The notes: generated by a model from the letters alone, not told the origin. Shown: positions 19,551-25,823, counted from the first letter of the stretch. The stretch is DNA of 35,005 nucleotides from Kineosporia babensis (GCF_021129305.1 NZ_JAJOMB010000041.1:1-35005); one strand, 5' to 3'. Translations and numbers: made by a program.

Positions 19551-20621
19551 TCAGAACGCGTAGCGCACGCTCAGCCAGGGCGTGCGCTTCGCGATCAGAT
19601 CCAGCAGGCGCTGCTTCCAGACCGCTTTCCAGGCCGCCCGGTAACGAACGTTGCGCATCCCGTTCTGTGACACCTTGAACTCCTGAATGTCCGGACGCCA
19701 CAACAGGTTCTCGGCCTGCGGGTGCCAGCCCAGGTTCACCTCGTGCAGCCCCTGGTTGTGCGTCAGGAAAATGATCTCGGCCGCGGCCTGGGCCTTCGCC
19801 GCCGGAGAGAGAACGTCGTTCAGGTGGGTGAGCAGTTCGTCCCAGTCGGCCAGCCAGTCCTCATGCACCACGACCGGCGACAGATTCAGGTGCACCTCGT
19901 ACCCGGCCGCCAGGAAATCATCCACCGCGGCCACTCTTTCGGTGACCGAGGACGTCCGTATGTCGAGCAGTTTCGCGGTTCTCTCGGGCATCACCGAAAA
20001 ACGGACGCGGGTGCGCCCCTGGGGTTCATAGGCCAGCAGGTCGCGGTTGACGAACTTGGTTGCGAACGAGGCCTTGGCGGTCGGCAGATCCCGGAACGCC
20101 GCGACCAGATCGGCCACATTGTCGCTGACCAGGGCGTCCACCGAGGCGTCGCTGTTCTCGCCCAGGTCGTAGACCCAGGCCTGCGGGTCGCACTGGTTGG
20201 GCTCGGTCTTCGGTCCCTGCCGGGCCACGTGCCGCTGCAGGTAGCCGATCATCTGCTCGACGTTCGCGTACACCGTGATCGGGTTTGCATACCCCTTGTG
20301 CCTCGGCACATAACAGTAGGCACAGGCCATGGCGCAGCCGTTCGACGCCGACGCCGCGATCCAGTCCGCCGAACGCCCGTTCACTCGGGCGGTCAGCGTC
20401 TTGCGTACGCCCAGGGCAAGCACCTCGGTCTTGGTCCGCACCCAGCGCTGCACGTTCTCCTCGGTGTTGTGCACCGCGTCGATCCGGTTCGCCGAGGCCA
20501 CCTCGATCACCTCGGCCTCAGGCCAGCGCGCAACGATCTGCCGACCGCGCTCCAGTTCAAGGGCGGCGGGTTCGGCGTAGATGGTGCGGACGTCGAGGAG
20601 CACGGTGAGATGGTCTCGCAC
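19551..20621 (-). CDS. Spore photoproduct lyase-like radical SAM protein
   Basis: The ~356-aa protein begins LLDVRTIYAEPAALELERGRQIVARWPEAEVIEV, the characteristic SplB-like N-terminus. It carries the radical SAM cluster motif CAMACAYC (CX3CX2C) in SASNGCAMACAYCYVPRHKGY. Spore photoproduct lyase repairs the thymine dimer 5-thyminyl-5,6-dihydrothymine in Bacillus endospores. This actinomycete homologue belongs to a related family in non-endospore formers whose substrate is not established. GTG 20621 is preferred: it puts an AGGT site upstream and removes a low-quality N-terminal extension that begins at ATG 20696. It is divergent from the APH-like gene across a short region with an inverted repeat. 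Confidence 0.88.
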   Translation of the reverse strand: MRDHLTVLLDVRTIYAEPAALELERGRQIVARWPEAEVIEVASANRIDAVHNTEENVQRWVRTKTEVLALGVRKTLTARVNGRSADWIAASASNGCAMACAYCYVPRHKGYANPITVYANVEQMIGYLQRHVARQGPKTEPNQCDPQAWVYDLGENSDASVDALVSDNVADLVAAFRDLPTAKASFATKFVNRDLLAYEPQGRTRVRFSVMPERTAKLLDIRTSSVTERVAAVDDFLAAGYEVHLNLSPVVVHEDWLADWDELLTHLNDVLSPAAKAQAAAEIIFLTHNQGLHEVNLGWHPQAENLLWRPDIQEFKVSQNGMRNVRYRAAWKAVWKQRLLDLIAKRTPWLSVRYAF

Positions 20622-20704
20622 GCAGTTACCTATGGCACGTCGGTTCTTGCCTTGAGTGGCCAGGTCAGTGACGCGGGTGCGCTCCTCGGGCACCATGATC
20701 AGTC

Positions 20705-20719
20705 GTAAGGTTTCCTTAC
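20705..20719. promoter_or_regulatory. Palindrome between divergent radical-SAM and APH-like genes
   Basis: GTAAGGTTTCCTTAC has 6-bp perfect arms around TTT. It lies 17 bp before the APH-like start and 84 bp before the SplB-like start, a suitable place for a shared operator. It is AT-rich compared with the surroundings. No regulator gene adjoins it. Confidence 0.4.
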
Positions 20720-20736
20720 TATCTGGGAGGGGTCAG

Positions 20737-21849
20737 ATGCTGGGATCCCACGAGGCAACGATGCAATGGTCAGTGCCCGGCCTGCTCGGCGGTGCGGCCC
20801 TGGCCGAGGTGCTGGGGCATCCGGTCGACGAGAACGCCACCGGTTTGGAGGTCGTCCCGTACGAATTCGGCTCACCAGCCACCGGTTGCCTGCTCCGAGC
20901 CCGCGGCCGGCGTCCCGACGGCCACGAATGGACGGCCTTCGTCAAGGTGCTGCAGCATGTCCGGCACTGGCCGATGCTGCAGTTCATGCCGCCGCACCTG
21001 GCCGCCGACTTCGTCGAAATCTTTCCCTGGCGCGAAGAACTCACGCTCTGGGACACGCAGACCACGTCACATCTGCCGCCCGGCCTGCGACCGCCGCACC
21101 TGTACCGAATAGTCGAGCTAGGGGACGATCGGGTCGCCGTTTGGTGCGAGGACGTCGACTTCGAGGACGATCCCTGGAACGACGGTCGGTTCGCCCGAGC
21201 TGCTGACCTGCTCGGCCAGTTCGGGGCGCGGCGGTGTCACCCGGATGTCACCTCGCCCTACCCGCCCGACTTCGCGATGCAGAAGTGGGTCCAGAGCCTG
21301 CCGATTCGAGCCCTGGGCCCGCTGCAGGACGACACCGTCTGGGGTCATCCGCTGCTGGCCGACCACGCCGACCTACGGGCCGAACTGCTTGCCGCCGCGC
21401 CGTTGATCCCGCAGGTCATGGCCCGGTTCGCCACCCTGCGCCACGGCCTGCCGCACGGTGATGCCAGCCCGCAGAACCTGCTCGTTCCCCGCGACGGCTC
21501 GGCTGACTTCGTGGTCATCGACCTGAGCTTTCAAACCCCGGCTCCGCTCGGGACCGACCTCAGCCAGCTCGTGGTCGGCCTTGCCCACGCAGGCCAGCTT
21601 CCGGTCGAACGCCTTCCCTCCGTCGAAGCCGCTGTCCTGTCCGGCTACCGCGCTGGCCTGGCTGGTACCGACCTCCCGCCCGGCGACGACGACATTGAGT
21701 ACGCCTACGCCGGAAATCTGCTGCTGCGCAGCGGCTTCACCGCTATCCCGTACGAACGTCTGGCCGATCCCGAGGCTGGTCCGCTGATCCGAGAACGCAT
21801 CGCGCTCACCCGCTTCATCCTTGGTAGCGCTCGCGCTCATCTTTCCTGA
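20737..21849 (+). CDS. Aminoglycoside phosphotransferase-like kinase
   Basis: The 370-aa protein has the catalytic loop LPHGDASPQNLLV and the following metal-binding VVIDLSFQTPAPLGTDLSQLV. These correspond to HxDxxxxN and the DFG-equivalent Asp of the APH/choline-kinase superfamily. An N-lobe with AFVKVLQ is the likely lysine strand. Such proteins phosphorylate small molecules, including antibiotics and sugars; this sequence is not close enough to a named resistance enzyme to claim one. ATG 20737 has the strong site GGGAGGGG at 20725-20732, and an in-frame earlier start is rejected for that reason. It is the last gene before the IS element, 76 bp away. Confidence 0.82.
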   Translation: MLGSHEATMQWSVPGLLGGAALAEVLGHPVDENATGLEVVPYEFGSPATGCLLRARGRRPDGHEWTAFVKVLQHVRHWPMLQFMPPHLAADFVEIFPWREELTLWDTQTTSHLPPGLRPPHLYRIVELGDDRVAVWCEDVDFEDDPWNDGRFARAADLLGQFGARRCHPDVTSPYPPDFAMQKWVQSLPIRALGPLQDDTVWGHPLLADHADLRAELLAAAPLIPQVMARFATLRHGLPHGDASPQNLLVPRDGSADFVVIDLSFQTPAPLGTDLSQLVVGLAHAGQLPVERLPSVEAAVLSGYRAGLAGTDLPPGDDDIEYAYAGNLLLRSGFTAIPYERLADPEAGPLIRERIALTRFILGSARAHLS

Positions 21850-21925
21850 ACAGCCTTATCGGATAGGGAGGCGGGTAGCCGATGTGATCAAGGGGCGGCC
21901 AGGGACAGGGCGGCTCGGAAGCTTA

Positions 21926-21944
21926 GAGCGTCCGGCAATAGGTG
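21926..21944 (+). repeat. Left terminal inverted repeat of the IS
   Basis: GAGCGTCCGGCAATAGGTG pairs with the right end at 22906-22924 in reverse complement at about 15 of 19 positions. Confidence 0.8.
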
Positions 21945-21990
21945 CACGTGACGCATAGCGCCTGGTAGCGGGCGTGTCAGTGATATGAGG

Positions 21991-22056
21991 CAGGCACGGG
22001 CTCTGGTGATCATGGAGTTCTCTACGCTCAGTGATCGCCAAGGATGCCCGTGCCTG
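21991..22056 (+). promoter_or_regulatory. Fold-back stem covering the transposase start codon
   Basis: CAGGCACGGGC (21991-22001) is the exact inverse of GCCCGTGCCTG (22046-22056). The right arm contains the second base onward of the transposase initiation region (ATG 22044, alternative GTG 22050). In a read-through transcript the 11-bp stem would hide the start. Transcripts beginning inside the left arm would escape it. This matches the known strategy of several insertion sequences, but is inferred here. Confidence 0.65.
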
Positions 22057-22904
22057 TTGTCCCATCATGCCTGCTCGAACCGATCTGGGTCGAGTTCGAG
22101 GCCGCCATCGGCCCCGACCGTCAGGGGTACGACCCTGAGCATCCACTGGGCTGCCATCGCCGGGCCATCAGCTCCAGAGTCGTCTTCGAACATCTCGTGG
22201 ACGCCCTGGTCCACGGATCCGGATACGAGCGGATCGCCAGCACCGCGTGCTCGGACTCCACCATCCGACGCCGGCTGAAAAAGTGGGCCGAAGCCGTTGT
22301 GGCACAGCATGTTCATGCCATGGCCCTGGCCGCCTACGATCTCATCATCGGGCTGGAACTTCAGGACCTGTCCGTGGACGGCTGCATGACCAAGGCCCCC
22401 TGTGGCGGCGAGAAAGCCGGCCCCTCTCCGGTCGACCGCCGCAGAGGCGGCCTGAAACGATCGATCGCCACCGAAGCCCGGGGCATCCCGGTCGGCATCG
22501 TCTCTGCTGGCGCGAAGCGCCACGATTCCCCGCTCCTGGAACCCACACTCACCGCTGCCCAGCACCAGAGCGGGCTCCTGCCCGATCAGGTCACCCTTCA
22601 CCTCGATGCCGGCTACGACAGCCAGAAAACCAGAGATCTCCTGGCATGCCGTGGATTTGATGGCGAGATCTCCCGCAGAGGCATTCCGGCACCCATCCAG
22701 GCCGGCCGGCGATGGGTTGTCGAGCGCACCCATTCCTGGATGAACGGATACGGGAAACTCCGCCGCTGCACCGACAAGAACAGTGCCGTCGTGGACTTCT
22801 ACCTCTACCTCGCGGCCGCCTTCGTCACCGTCCGTCAGCTCATCCAGCAGGCCCGCAAACGCTACCGATGGGACACCCGACCCACCACCCGCCGCCTCAG
22901 ATGA
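22044..22904 (+). CDS. IS5-family DDE transposase
   Basis: The 286-aa single-frame transposase shows the DDE layout of IS5-type elements. The first Asp is in LQDLSVDGCMTKAPCGGE, followed by GPSPVDRRRGGLKRSIATEARGIPVG. The second Asp is in LHLDAGYDSQKTRDLL, and the Glu is in RWVVERTHSWMNGYGKLRRCTDK. An N-terminal helix-turn-helix is suggested by ERIASTACSDSTIRRRLKKWAE. ATG 22044 is preceded immediately by AAGG; GTG 22050 would give better spacing. The frame is intact, so the element may be mobile. Translation is probably limited by the fold-back stem over the start. Confidence 0.92.
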   Translation: MPVPVVPSCLLEPIWVEFEAAIGPDRQGYDPEHPLGCHRRAISSRVVFEHLVDALVHGSGYERIASTACSDSTIRRRLKKWAEAVVAQHVHAMALAAYDLIIGLELQDLSVDGCMTKAPCGGEKAGPSPVDRRRGGLKRSIATEARGIPVGIVSAGAKRHDSPLLEPTLTAAQHQSGLLPDQVTLHLDAGYDSQKTRDLLACRGFDGEISRRGIPAPIQAGRRWVVERTHSWMNGYGKLRRCTDKNSAVVDFYLYLAAAFVTVRQLIQQARKRYRWDTRPTTRRLR

Positions 22905-22905
22905 T

Positions 22906-22924
22906 CACCTACTGACGGAGCCTC
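22906..22924 (-). repeat. Right terminal inverted repeat of the IS
   Basis: CACCTACTGACGGAGCCTC mirrors the left end. The transposase stop lies just inside, at 22902-22904, and TTAG follows immediately outside. Confidence 0.8.
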
Positions 22925-22944
22925 TTAGTCACTCAGCACCGAAA

Positions 22945-22978
22945 AGAGGCCGTTCCCGGTGATCCGGAAACGGCCTCT
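22945..22978 (-). terminator. Original tRNA-Ala terminator, now displaced
   Basis: The arms 22945-22959 and 22964-22978 pair at 14 of 15 positions around TGAT. Read on the minus strand, the stem is followed by TCTTTTC, a proper T-run. It lies 8 bp beyond the duplicated tRNA-Ala 3' fragment, exactly where the terminator of the ancestral tRNA-Ala gene should be. The intact tRNA-Ala 2.6 kb away has no comparable terminator, which supports insertion between tRNA and terminator. Confidence 0.82.
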
Positions 22979-22985
22979 GACCTGC

Positions 22986-23030
22986 GGTGGAGACGATGGG
23001 ACTCGAACCCACAACCCCCTGCTTGCAAAG
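22986..23030 (-). pseudogene. Truncated tRNA-Ala 3' fragment, island attachment site
   Basis: These 45 bp are identical to 25589-25633 inside the intact tRNA-Ala and cover its 3' part from the anticodon stem-loop to the acceptor and the CC of CCA. The sequence diverges abruptly beyond 23030. Such partial tRNA copies are the footprint of tyrosine-recombinase integration into a tRNA gene, where the incoming element restores the gene and displaces the old 3' end. Confidence 0.92.
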
Positions 23031-23139
23031 ACATAGTTCGCCCGCCGGGAGGTTGGCGCCAGTAGGGGCCCACCTGCTCGGCAAATGGTGCTTCTAACAG
23101 GCAAAGGACCGCTTCTTCAGGTACCGGACCGGGCTCGAG

Positions 23140-23228
23140 GTTGGGCCCACCCAACTGGCCGCGAGTGGCCTGGAGAGTCCCTGGTTCACCTGGGCTACTG
23201 GCCCGGTACTGGCCCGGTACTGGCCCGG
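23140..23228. repeat. Palindrome and three 11-bp direct repeats near the island end
   Basis: TACTGGCCCGG is repeated three times head to tail at 23196-23206, 23207-23217 and 23218-23228. About 40 bp before it, GTTGGG-CCCA-CCCAAC forms a palindrome at 23140-23155. The 11-bp period is about one DNA turn, so a protein could bind all copies on one face. The position between the attachment site and the first operon suits recombinase arm sites or an operator. No gene is seen in 23031-23357. Confidence 0.6.
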
Positions 23229-23357
23229 CACGACTACCTTGACTTGGTCCGGTAGACCGCAGCCAGCCCGACCGCTGAGGTTCCAGGACAGCAGACCCCC
23301 GGGTTCGGTGCCGGCGGATATCCTGTACGGAGCCAATGGCGTAGGAGGTGAAGCATC

Positions 23358-23765
23358 GTGGTCGGTATGGACGCGGCTGAGGCGGCCAGCCTTGCAGACG
23401 AGATGCTCTCGCAGGGCGAGTCGCTCCAGGCTGTCTGGCGGTACAGCATCATCCAGCTCCTGGACGACTACAGCCATGATGTGGGCCGCAACGGGGCAGA
23501 GGCAGCCTCGCGACGGTTCGACCAGGAACCAGCCCCGACGCGGTCCACTGAAGTAGATGCTGCTCTGGCTGCTTTGGCCGAGTATCTCGCACGGCGGGAC
23601 GGCTGGTCCTTGCCTGCCTGGGCCCGCAAACCGGGGCGTTACTCGTCGAAGTGGTGGTTTGTCACTCCGCTGCGGGGGATGCATCCGACGGCGCTTCAGG
23701 AGTCGCCTGCGTCGTTCCGGACAAGAGGAGTCTTCATCACCAGTGGCGCTCTGAGTCGGGCATGA
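23358..23765 (+). CDS. Partner protein of the DUF6036-type nucleotidyltransferase
   Basis: The 135-aa product begins at GTG 23358, with GGAGGTGA at 23344-23351 at good spacing. The N-terminal half is helical (AAEAASLADEMLSQGESLQAVWRYSIIQLLDDY). The C-terminal half has ARRDGWSLPAWARKPGRYSSKWWFVTPLRGMHPTALQESPASFRTRGVFITSGAL. I recall this WWF... / SPASF..RGVF pattern in short proteins encoded just before DUF6036 nucleotidyltransferases in actinomycetes. Its stop overlaps the next start as ATGA, indicating translational coupling. An antitoxin or adaptor role is plausible but unproven; it has no recognised DNA-binding motif. Confidence 0.8.
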   Translation: MVGMDAAEAASLADEMLSQGESLQAVWRYSIIQLLDDYSHDVGRNGAEAASRRFDQEPAPTRSTEVDAALAALAEYLARRDGWSLPAWARKPGRYSSKWWFVTPLRGMHPTALQESPASFRTRGVFITSGALSRA

Positions 23766-24295
23766 TCCACGGTCCCCTGACAGCTCAAGACATCCACCGG
23801 CTCTTTGCCGAGTTGGCCGCCGAACTTGACGCCGTCGGCCAGAGAGCCGAGATCTTCCTGGTGGGCGGTGCCGCGATAGCCCTCTGCTTCGACGGTCGCC
23901 GTTCCACCCGAGATCTCGACGCCGTGTTCGCTCCGACGGACTCCGTGCGGAAGGCTGCGGCTACGGTCGCTGACCGGGAGGGCCTCGATCCGGATTGGCT
24001 GAACGACGCAGTCAAAGGATTCCTCCCAGGAACTGACCAGAACGCCATCCGTTACTTTGAGGCGCCCGGCCTCCTGGTCGATGTCGCCTCCGCCGAATAC
24101 CTGCTCGCCATGAAACTTTTCTCCTCCCGCGTTGAAACGGACGCAGAGGATATAGCGCTGCTGTATCGCGAGGTCGGGTACACCACAGTAGAGGAAGGGC
24201 TCACGCTGGTCGAGCGGAGCTATCCCGGCCGCCTCGTGGCTGCAAAGGTGCAATTTCTGCTTGAGGAAATCGTTCAGTCCCTAGGTGAAAACTAG
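23762..24295 (+). CDS. DUF6036/AbiEii-like nucleotidyltransferase
   Basis: The 177-aa protein has the polymerase-beta-type nucleotidyltransferase signature: EIFLVGGAAIALCFDGRRSTRDLDAVFAPT. The Gly-Gly is followed ~20 residues later by the Asp-x-Asp metal pair. A helical C-terminus follows (LLAMKLFSSRVETDAEDIALLYREVG). It resembles DUF6036 and more distantly AbiEii/MenT toxins, which add nucleotides to tRNA. The ATG at 23762 overlaps the upstream stop (ATGA), so the two genes are co-translated. Toxin function is inferred from superfamily and context; an RNA-modifying or housekeeping role is possible. The frame is intact. Confidence 0.83.
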   Translation: MIHGPLTAQDIHRLFAELAAELDAVGQRAEIFLVGGAAIALCFDGRRSTRDLDAVFAPTDSVRKAAATVADREGLDPDWLNDAVKGFLPGTDQNAIRYFEAPGLLVDVASAEYLLAMKLFSSRVETDAEDIALLYREVGYTTVEEGLTLVERSYPGRLVAAKVQFLLEEIVQSLGEN

Positions 24296-24340
24296 GTCGG
24301 ACTCCAGGGCTCCGGCGTGAAGTGGTTGTGTCGGGTTTGA

Positions 24341-24484
24341 TCACTGGATGAGTCGGTGGAGGTAAAGGGCATCGATCGGGCGGGTGTGGTCGCGACGGCC
24401 TTCGGAGATGTAGAGGTAGCCGGCGTCCTTGATCGCGTTGATGACCGCGCTGCGCGGGGTGGCCAGGTTTGCTCCGATGCAGGT
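24341..24484 (-). pseudogene. C-terminal remnant of an unknown minus-strand gene
   Basis: The minus-strand frame ending at TGA 24341 reads GANLATPRSAVINAIKDAGY and continues LYISEGRRDHTRPIDALYLHRLIQ. It looks like real protein sequence rather than shadow translation, but only ~45 residues are plausible before it runs into antisense of the next fragment. I do not recognise the family. No start or ribosome site is present, so I interpret it as a truncated gene end. Confidence 0.35.
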
Positions 24485-24488
24485 GACC

Positions 24489-24659
24489 ATGGGTGAGGGC
24501 GGCACCGAAAAGGCCGCTCTCGAAGACCTTCGCGAGGCCCTGACCAGGCTGATCGAGGAGCTCGGTATTCCTCGGGAGTTGTCCATCGCCGTTGCGCCCA
24601 AGCGCCTCGACTTCTCCTGGTTCAGGCCTAGCGTCTCAGAGCTTTCCAAATCCCCGTAG
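24489..24659 (+). pseudogene. HicB-like antitoxin remnant
   Basis: The frame from ATG 24489 reads MGEGGTEKAALEDLREALTRLIEELG and onward. This resembles the second half of HicB antitoxin folds, where a T-x-G-E-T-x-x-E-A-L-x-x-x-R-E-A-L helix follows the beta sheet. The expected N-terminal strands and a HicA toxin gene are absent, so it is probably a truncated remnant; it could also be a short independent protein. It ends 24 bp inside the 3' end of the convergent nuclease gene. Confidence 0.4.
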
Positions 24660-25541
24660 CCAATTGACGCTGGCCTCCCACCCTCCCGAATCCCCAGGCC
24701 AGATCGCCGCGATTTCTTGGCTGTGAAGCAACGCCAGCAGGTCCGCCGACGGTGCCTCGGGGACCAGAACAGCACGCCGCGAGGTCTTCACGAACCTCGT
24801 GTAGTCGATCAACTGGCCAATTGCTTCGCGAATGGATTCTCTCGACGACGATGCCTTGCTTTCCACCAAAAGCTGGTGCGCAGGAATCCAGACATCCGTG
24901 AGCAAGGGCCGGTGCGAACTGTCATAGGTGATCTGCCATCGATGAAAAGCAATGCCCTGACTCAACAAATACCGACAGAACGCATTCTCCAGGACGGCTT
25001 CGGGGCGCAGCCGGTCCACTTCGTCGGCGAGCTCCGGATCTTCCCAGCGGATGAGCTCATGACGCTCGACGGGCACAACTCGGGCCTCTCCACCGGGTAG
25101 GGAGTCAAAGATTTCCCAAGGTCGATGCACGACGTTCAGGACCGGGGTCAGCTTGAAAACTGGGATTGTAACGAGTTCGCCTCCCGGGTAGTAGCGAGGG
25201 ACAGTCAACTCGAAGACGTTCGCTAGGACGAAGGGCTCGATGTACCGCTGGGCGGCGCTGTTCCGGAGGTTCTCGAGGAGATGTAGGGTGCGCCCCTGAT
25301 CCAGCGAGTCCAGGACTGCCTCGTTCATTTTCTCCCGGGTCGACCCGGTGTAGAGGTAACTACCGTCCGACTGCCAGCCAAAGCCATCGTTAAGGTGGGA
25401 GTGGGCACTGTAGAGGGCCATGTGCTGGCTACGCCGAGAATGGCTGATGCCAGAGTGAATCGAAAAACCGTAGATCTGACTCAGGCCCCTGCGAGTAGCA
25501 AACTCTCCGGGCCGCAACGCCCATCGATCTGAGAACATCAT
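24636..25541 (-). CDS. SRA-like/PD-(D/E)XK protein, putative modification-dependent restriction enzyme
   Basis: Residues ~9-135 of this 301-aa protein follow the pattern of SRA-like domains of ScoMcrA-type enzymes: RPGEFATRRGLSQIYG, a Gly-Ile-Ser loop, DGSYLYTGST..KM, GRTLHLLEN, and YYPGG...IPVFKLTPV. Residues ~180-285 form a PD-(D/E)XK-like nuclease with Glu185, Asp216 (LLTDVWIP), Glu227-x-Lys229 (LLVESKA) and the QLIDY helix at 243-247. Such fusions recognise modified DNA and cut it. Activity is inferred. ATG 25541 or 25538 is the likely start; a longer frame crosses tRNA-Ala and cannot be used. There is no clear ribosome site, and the start is only 47 bp from the encoded tRNA 3' end, so read-through from the tRNA promoter may drive it. 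Confidence 0.78.
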   Translation of the reverse strand: MMFSDRWALRPGEFATRRGLSQIYGFSIHSGISHSRRSQHMALYSAHSHLNDGFGWQSDGSYLYTGSTREKMNEAVLDSLDQGRTLHLLENLRNSAAQRYIEPFVLANVFELTVPRYYPGGELVTIPVFKLTPVLNVVHRPWEIFDSLPGGEARVVPVERHELIRWEDPELADEVDRLRPEAVLENAFCRYLLSQGIAFHRWQITYDSSHRPLLTDVWIPAHQLLVESKASSSRESIREAIGQLIDYTRFVKTSRRAVLVPEAPSADLLALLHSQEIAAIWPGDSGGWEASVNWLRGFGKL

Positions 25542-25587
25542 GGCCGCGAAAACCAAGGGTTCTGCCGTCCCGATACGGCCGTTCTTG

Positions 25588-25663
25588 TGGTGGAGACGAT
25601 GGGACTCGAACCCACAACCCCCTGCTTGCAAAGCAGGTGCGCTACCAATTGCGCCACGTCCCC
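25588..25663 (-). tRNA. tRNA-Ala (anticodon TGC)
   Basis: A 76-nt minus-strand cloverleaf includes an encoded CCA. The 5' acceptor GGGGACG (25663-25657) pairs with CGTCTCC (25598-25592). The anticodon arm CCTGC-TTTGCAA-GCAGG has TGC at 25630-25628, and the T-arm reads GGGTTCGAGTCCC. The 3' 45 bp are duplicated at 22986-23030, marking this gene as the integration target of the island. No T-tailed terminator follows it directly. Confidence 0.97.
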
Positions 25664-25709
25664 GTGTTCCGCAAGCGAGCACTGGGCACGCCGCGGGACG
25701 GGAGGAGGA

Positions 25710-25823
25710 TCAGACCTTGTCGGTTGCCGAGGCCCAGGGCTGGGTGGGCTTCGTGGCTCCGACCTTGCGCCAGACCGCAACGCCGGCGACGGACGCGATC
25801 GCGACCATCAGCAGCTTCTTCAT
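25710..25823 (-). CDS. DLW-39 family small membrane peptide
   Basis: A 37-aa peptide, MKKLLMVAIASVAGVAVWRKV then GATKPTQPWASATDKV, has one N-terminal membrane helix and a short polar tail. It matches the short DLW-39 proteins encoded near tRNA-Ala downstream of gyrA in many actinomycetes; their function is unknown. The usual Asp-Leu-Trp signature reads Gln-Pro-Trp here. ATG 25823 has GGAGGAA immediately upstream, which excludes the longer open frame. Its location confirms that the DNA to the right of tRNA-Ala is the conserved chromosome. Confidence 0.87.
   Translation of the reverse strand: MKKLLMVAIASVAGVAVWRKVGATKPTQPWASATDKV

Larger units (their letters stand above)
21926..22924 (+). mobile_element. 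Complete IS5-family insertion sequence (~1.0 kb)
   Basis: Imperfect terminal inverted repeats begin GAG at 21926 and end CTC at 22924 (about 15 of the outer 19 positions pair). The element is flanked by the direct repeat TTA, or TTAG if the border is shifted by one; CTTAG is shared on both sides. A YTAR-type target is known for IS5-family members. One transposase frame fills most of it. With intact ends, frame and target duplication it looks recently active. It is inserted only 61 bp from the tRNA-Ala fragment that ends the neighbouring island. Confidence 0.87.
22986..25633. mobile_element. 2.6-kb genomic island integrated in tRNA-Ala(TGC)
   Basis: Direct repeats of 45 bp (22986-23030 and 25589-25633) bound the segment. 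It carries a two-gene nucleotidyltransferase unit, two short gene remnants and an SRA-like/nuclease gene. No integrase or excisionase is recognisable, so it is either a decayed element or one mobilised in trans. The base composition of its right half is visibly less GC-rich than neighbouring genes. The cargo points to defence or toxin-antitoxin functions; that is inference from domains. Confidence 0.85.

Noticed and set aside
22986..25633. An integrase or excisionase gene in the island
   Set aside because: I looked for tyrosine or serine recombinase motifs on both strands and saw none; the island is called from its repeats only.
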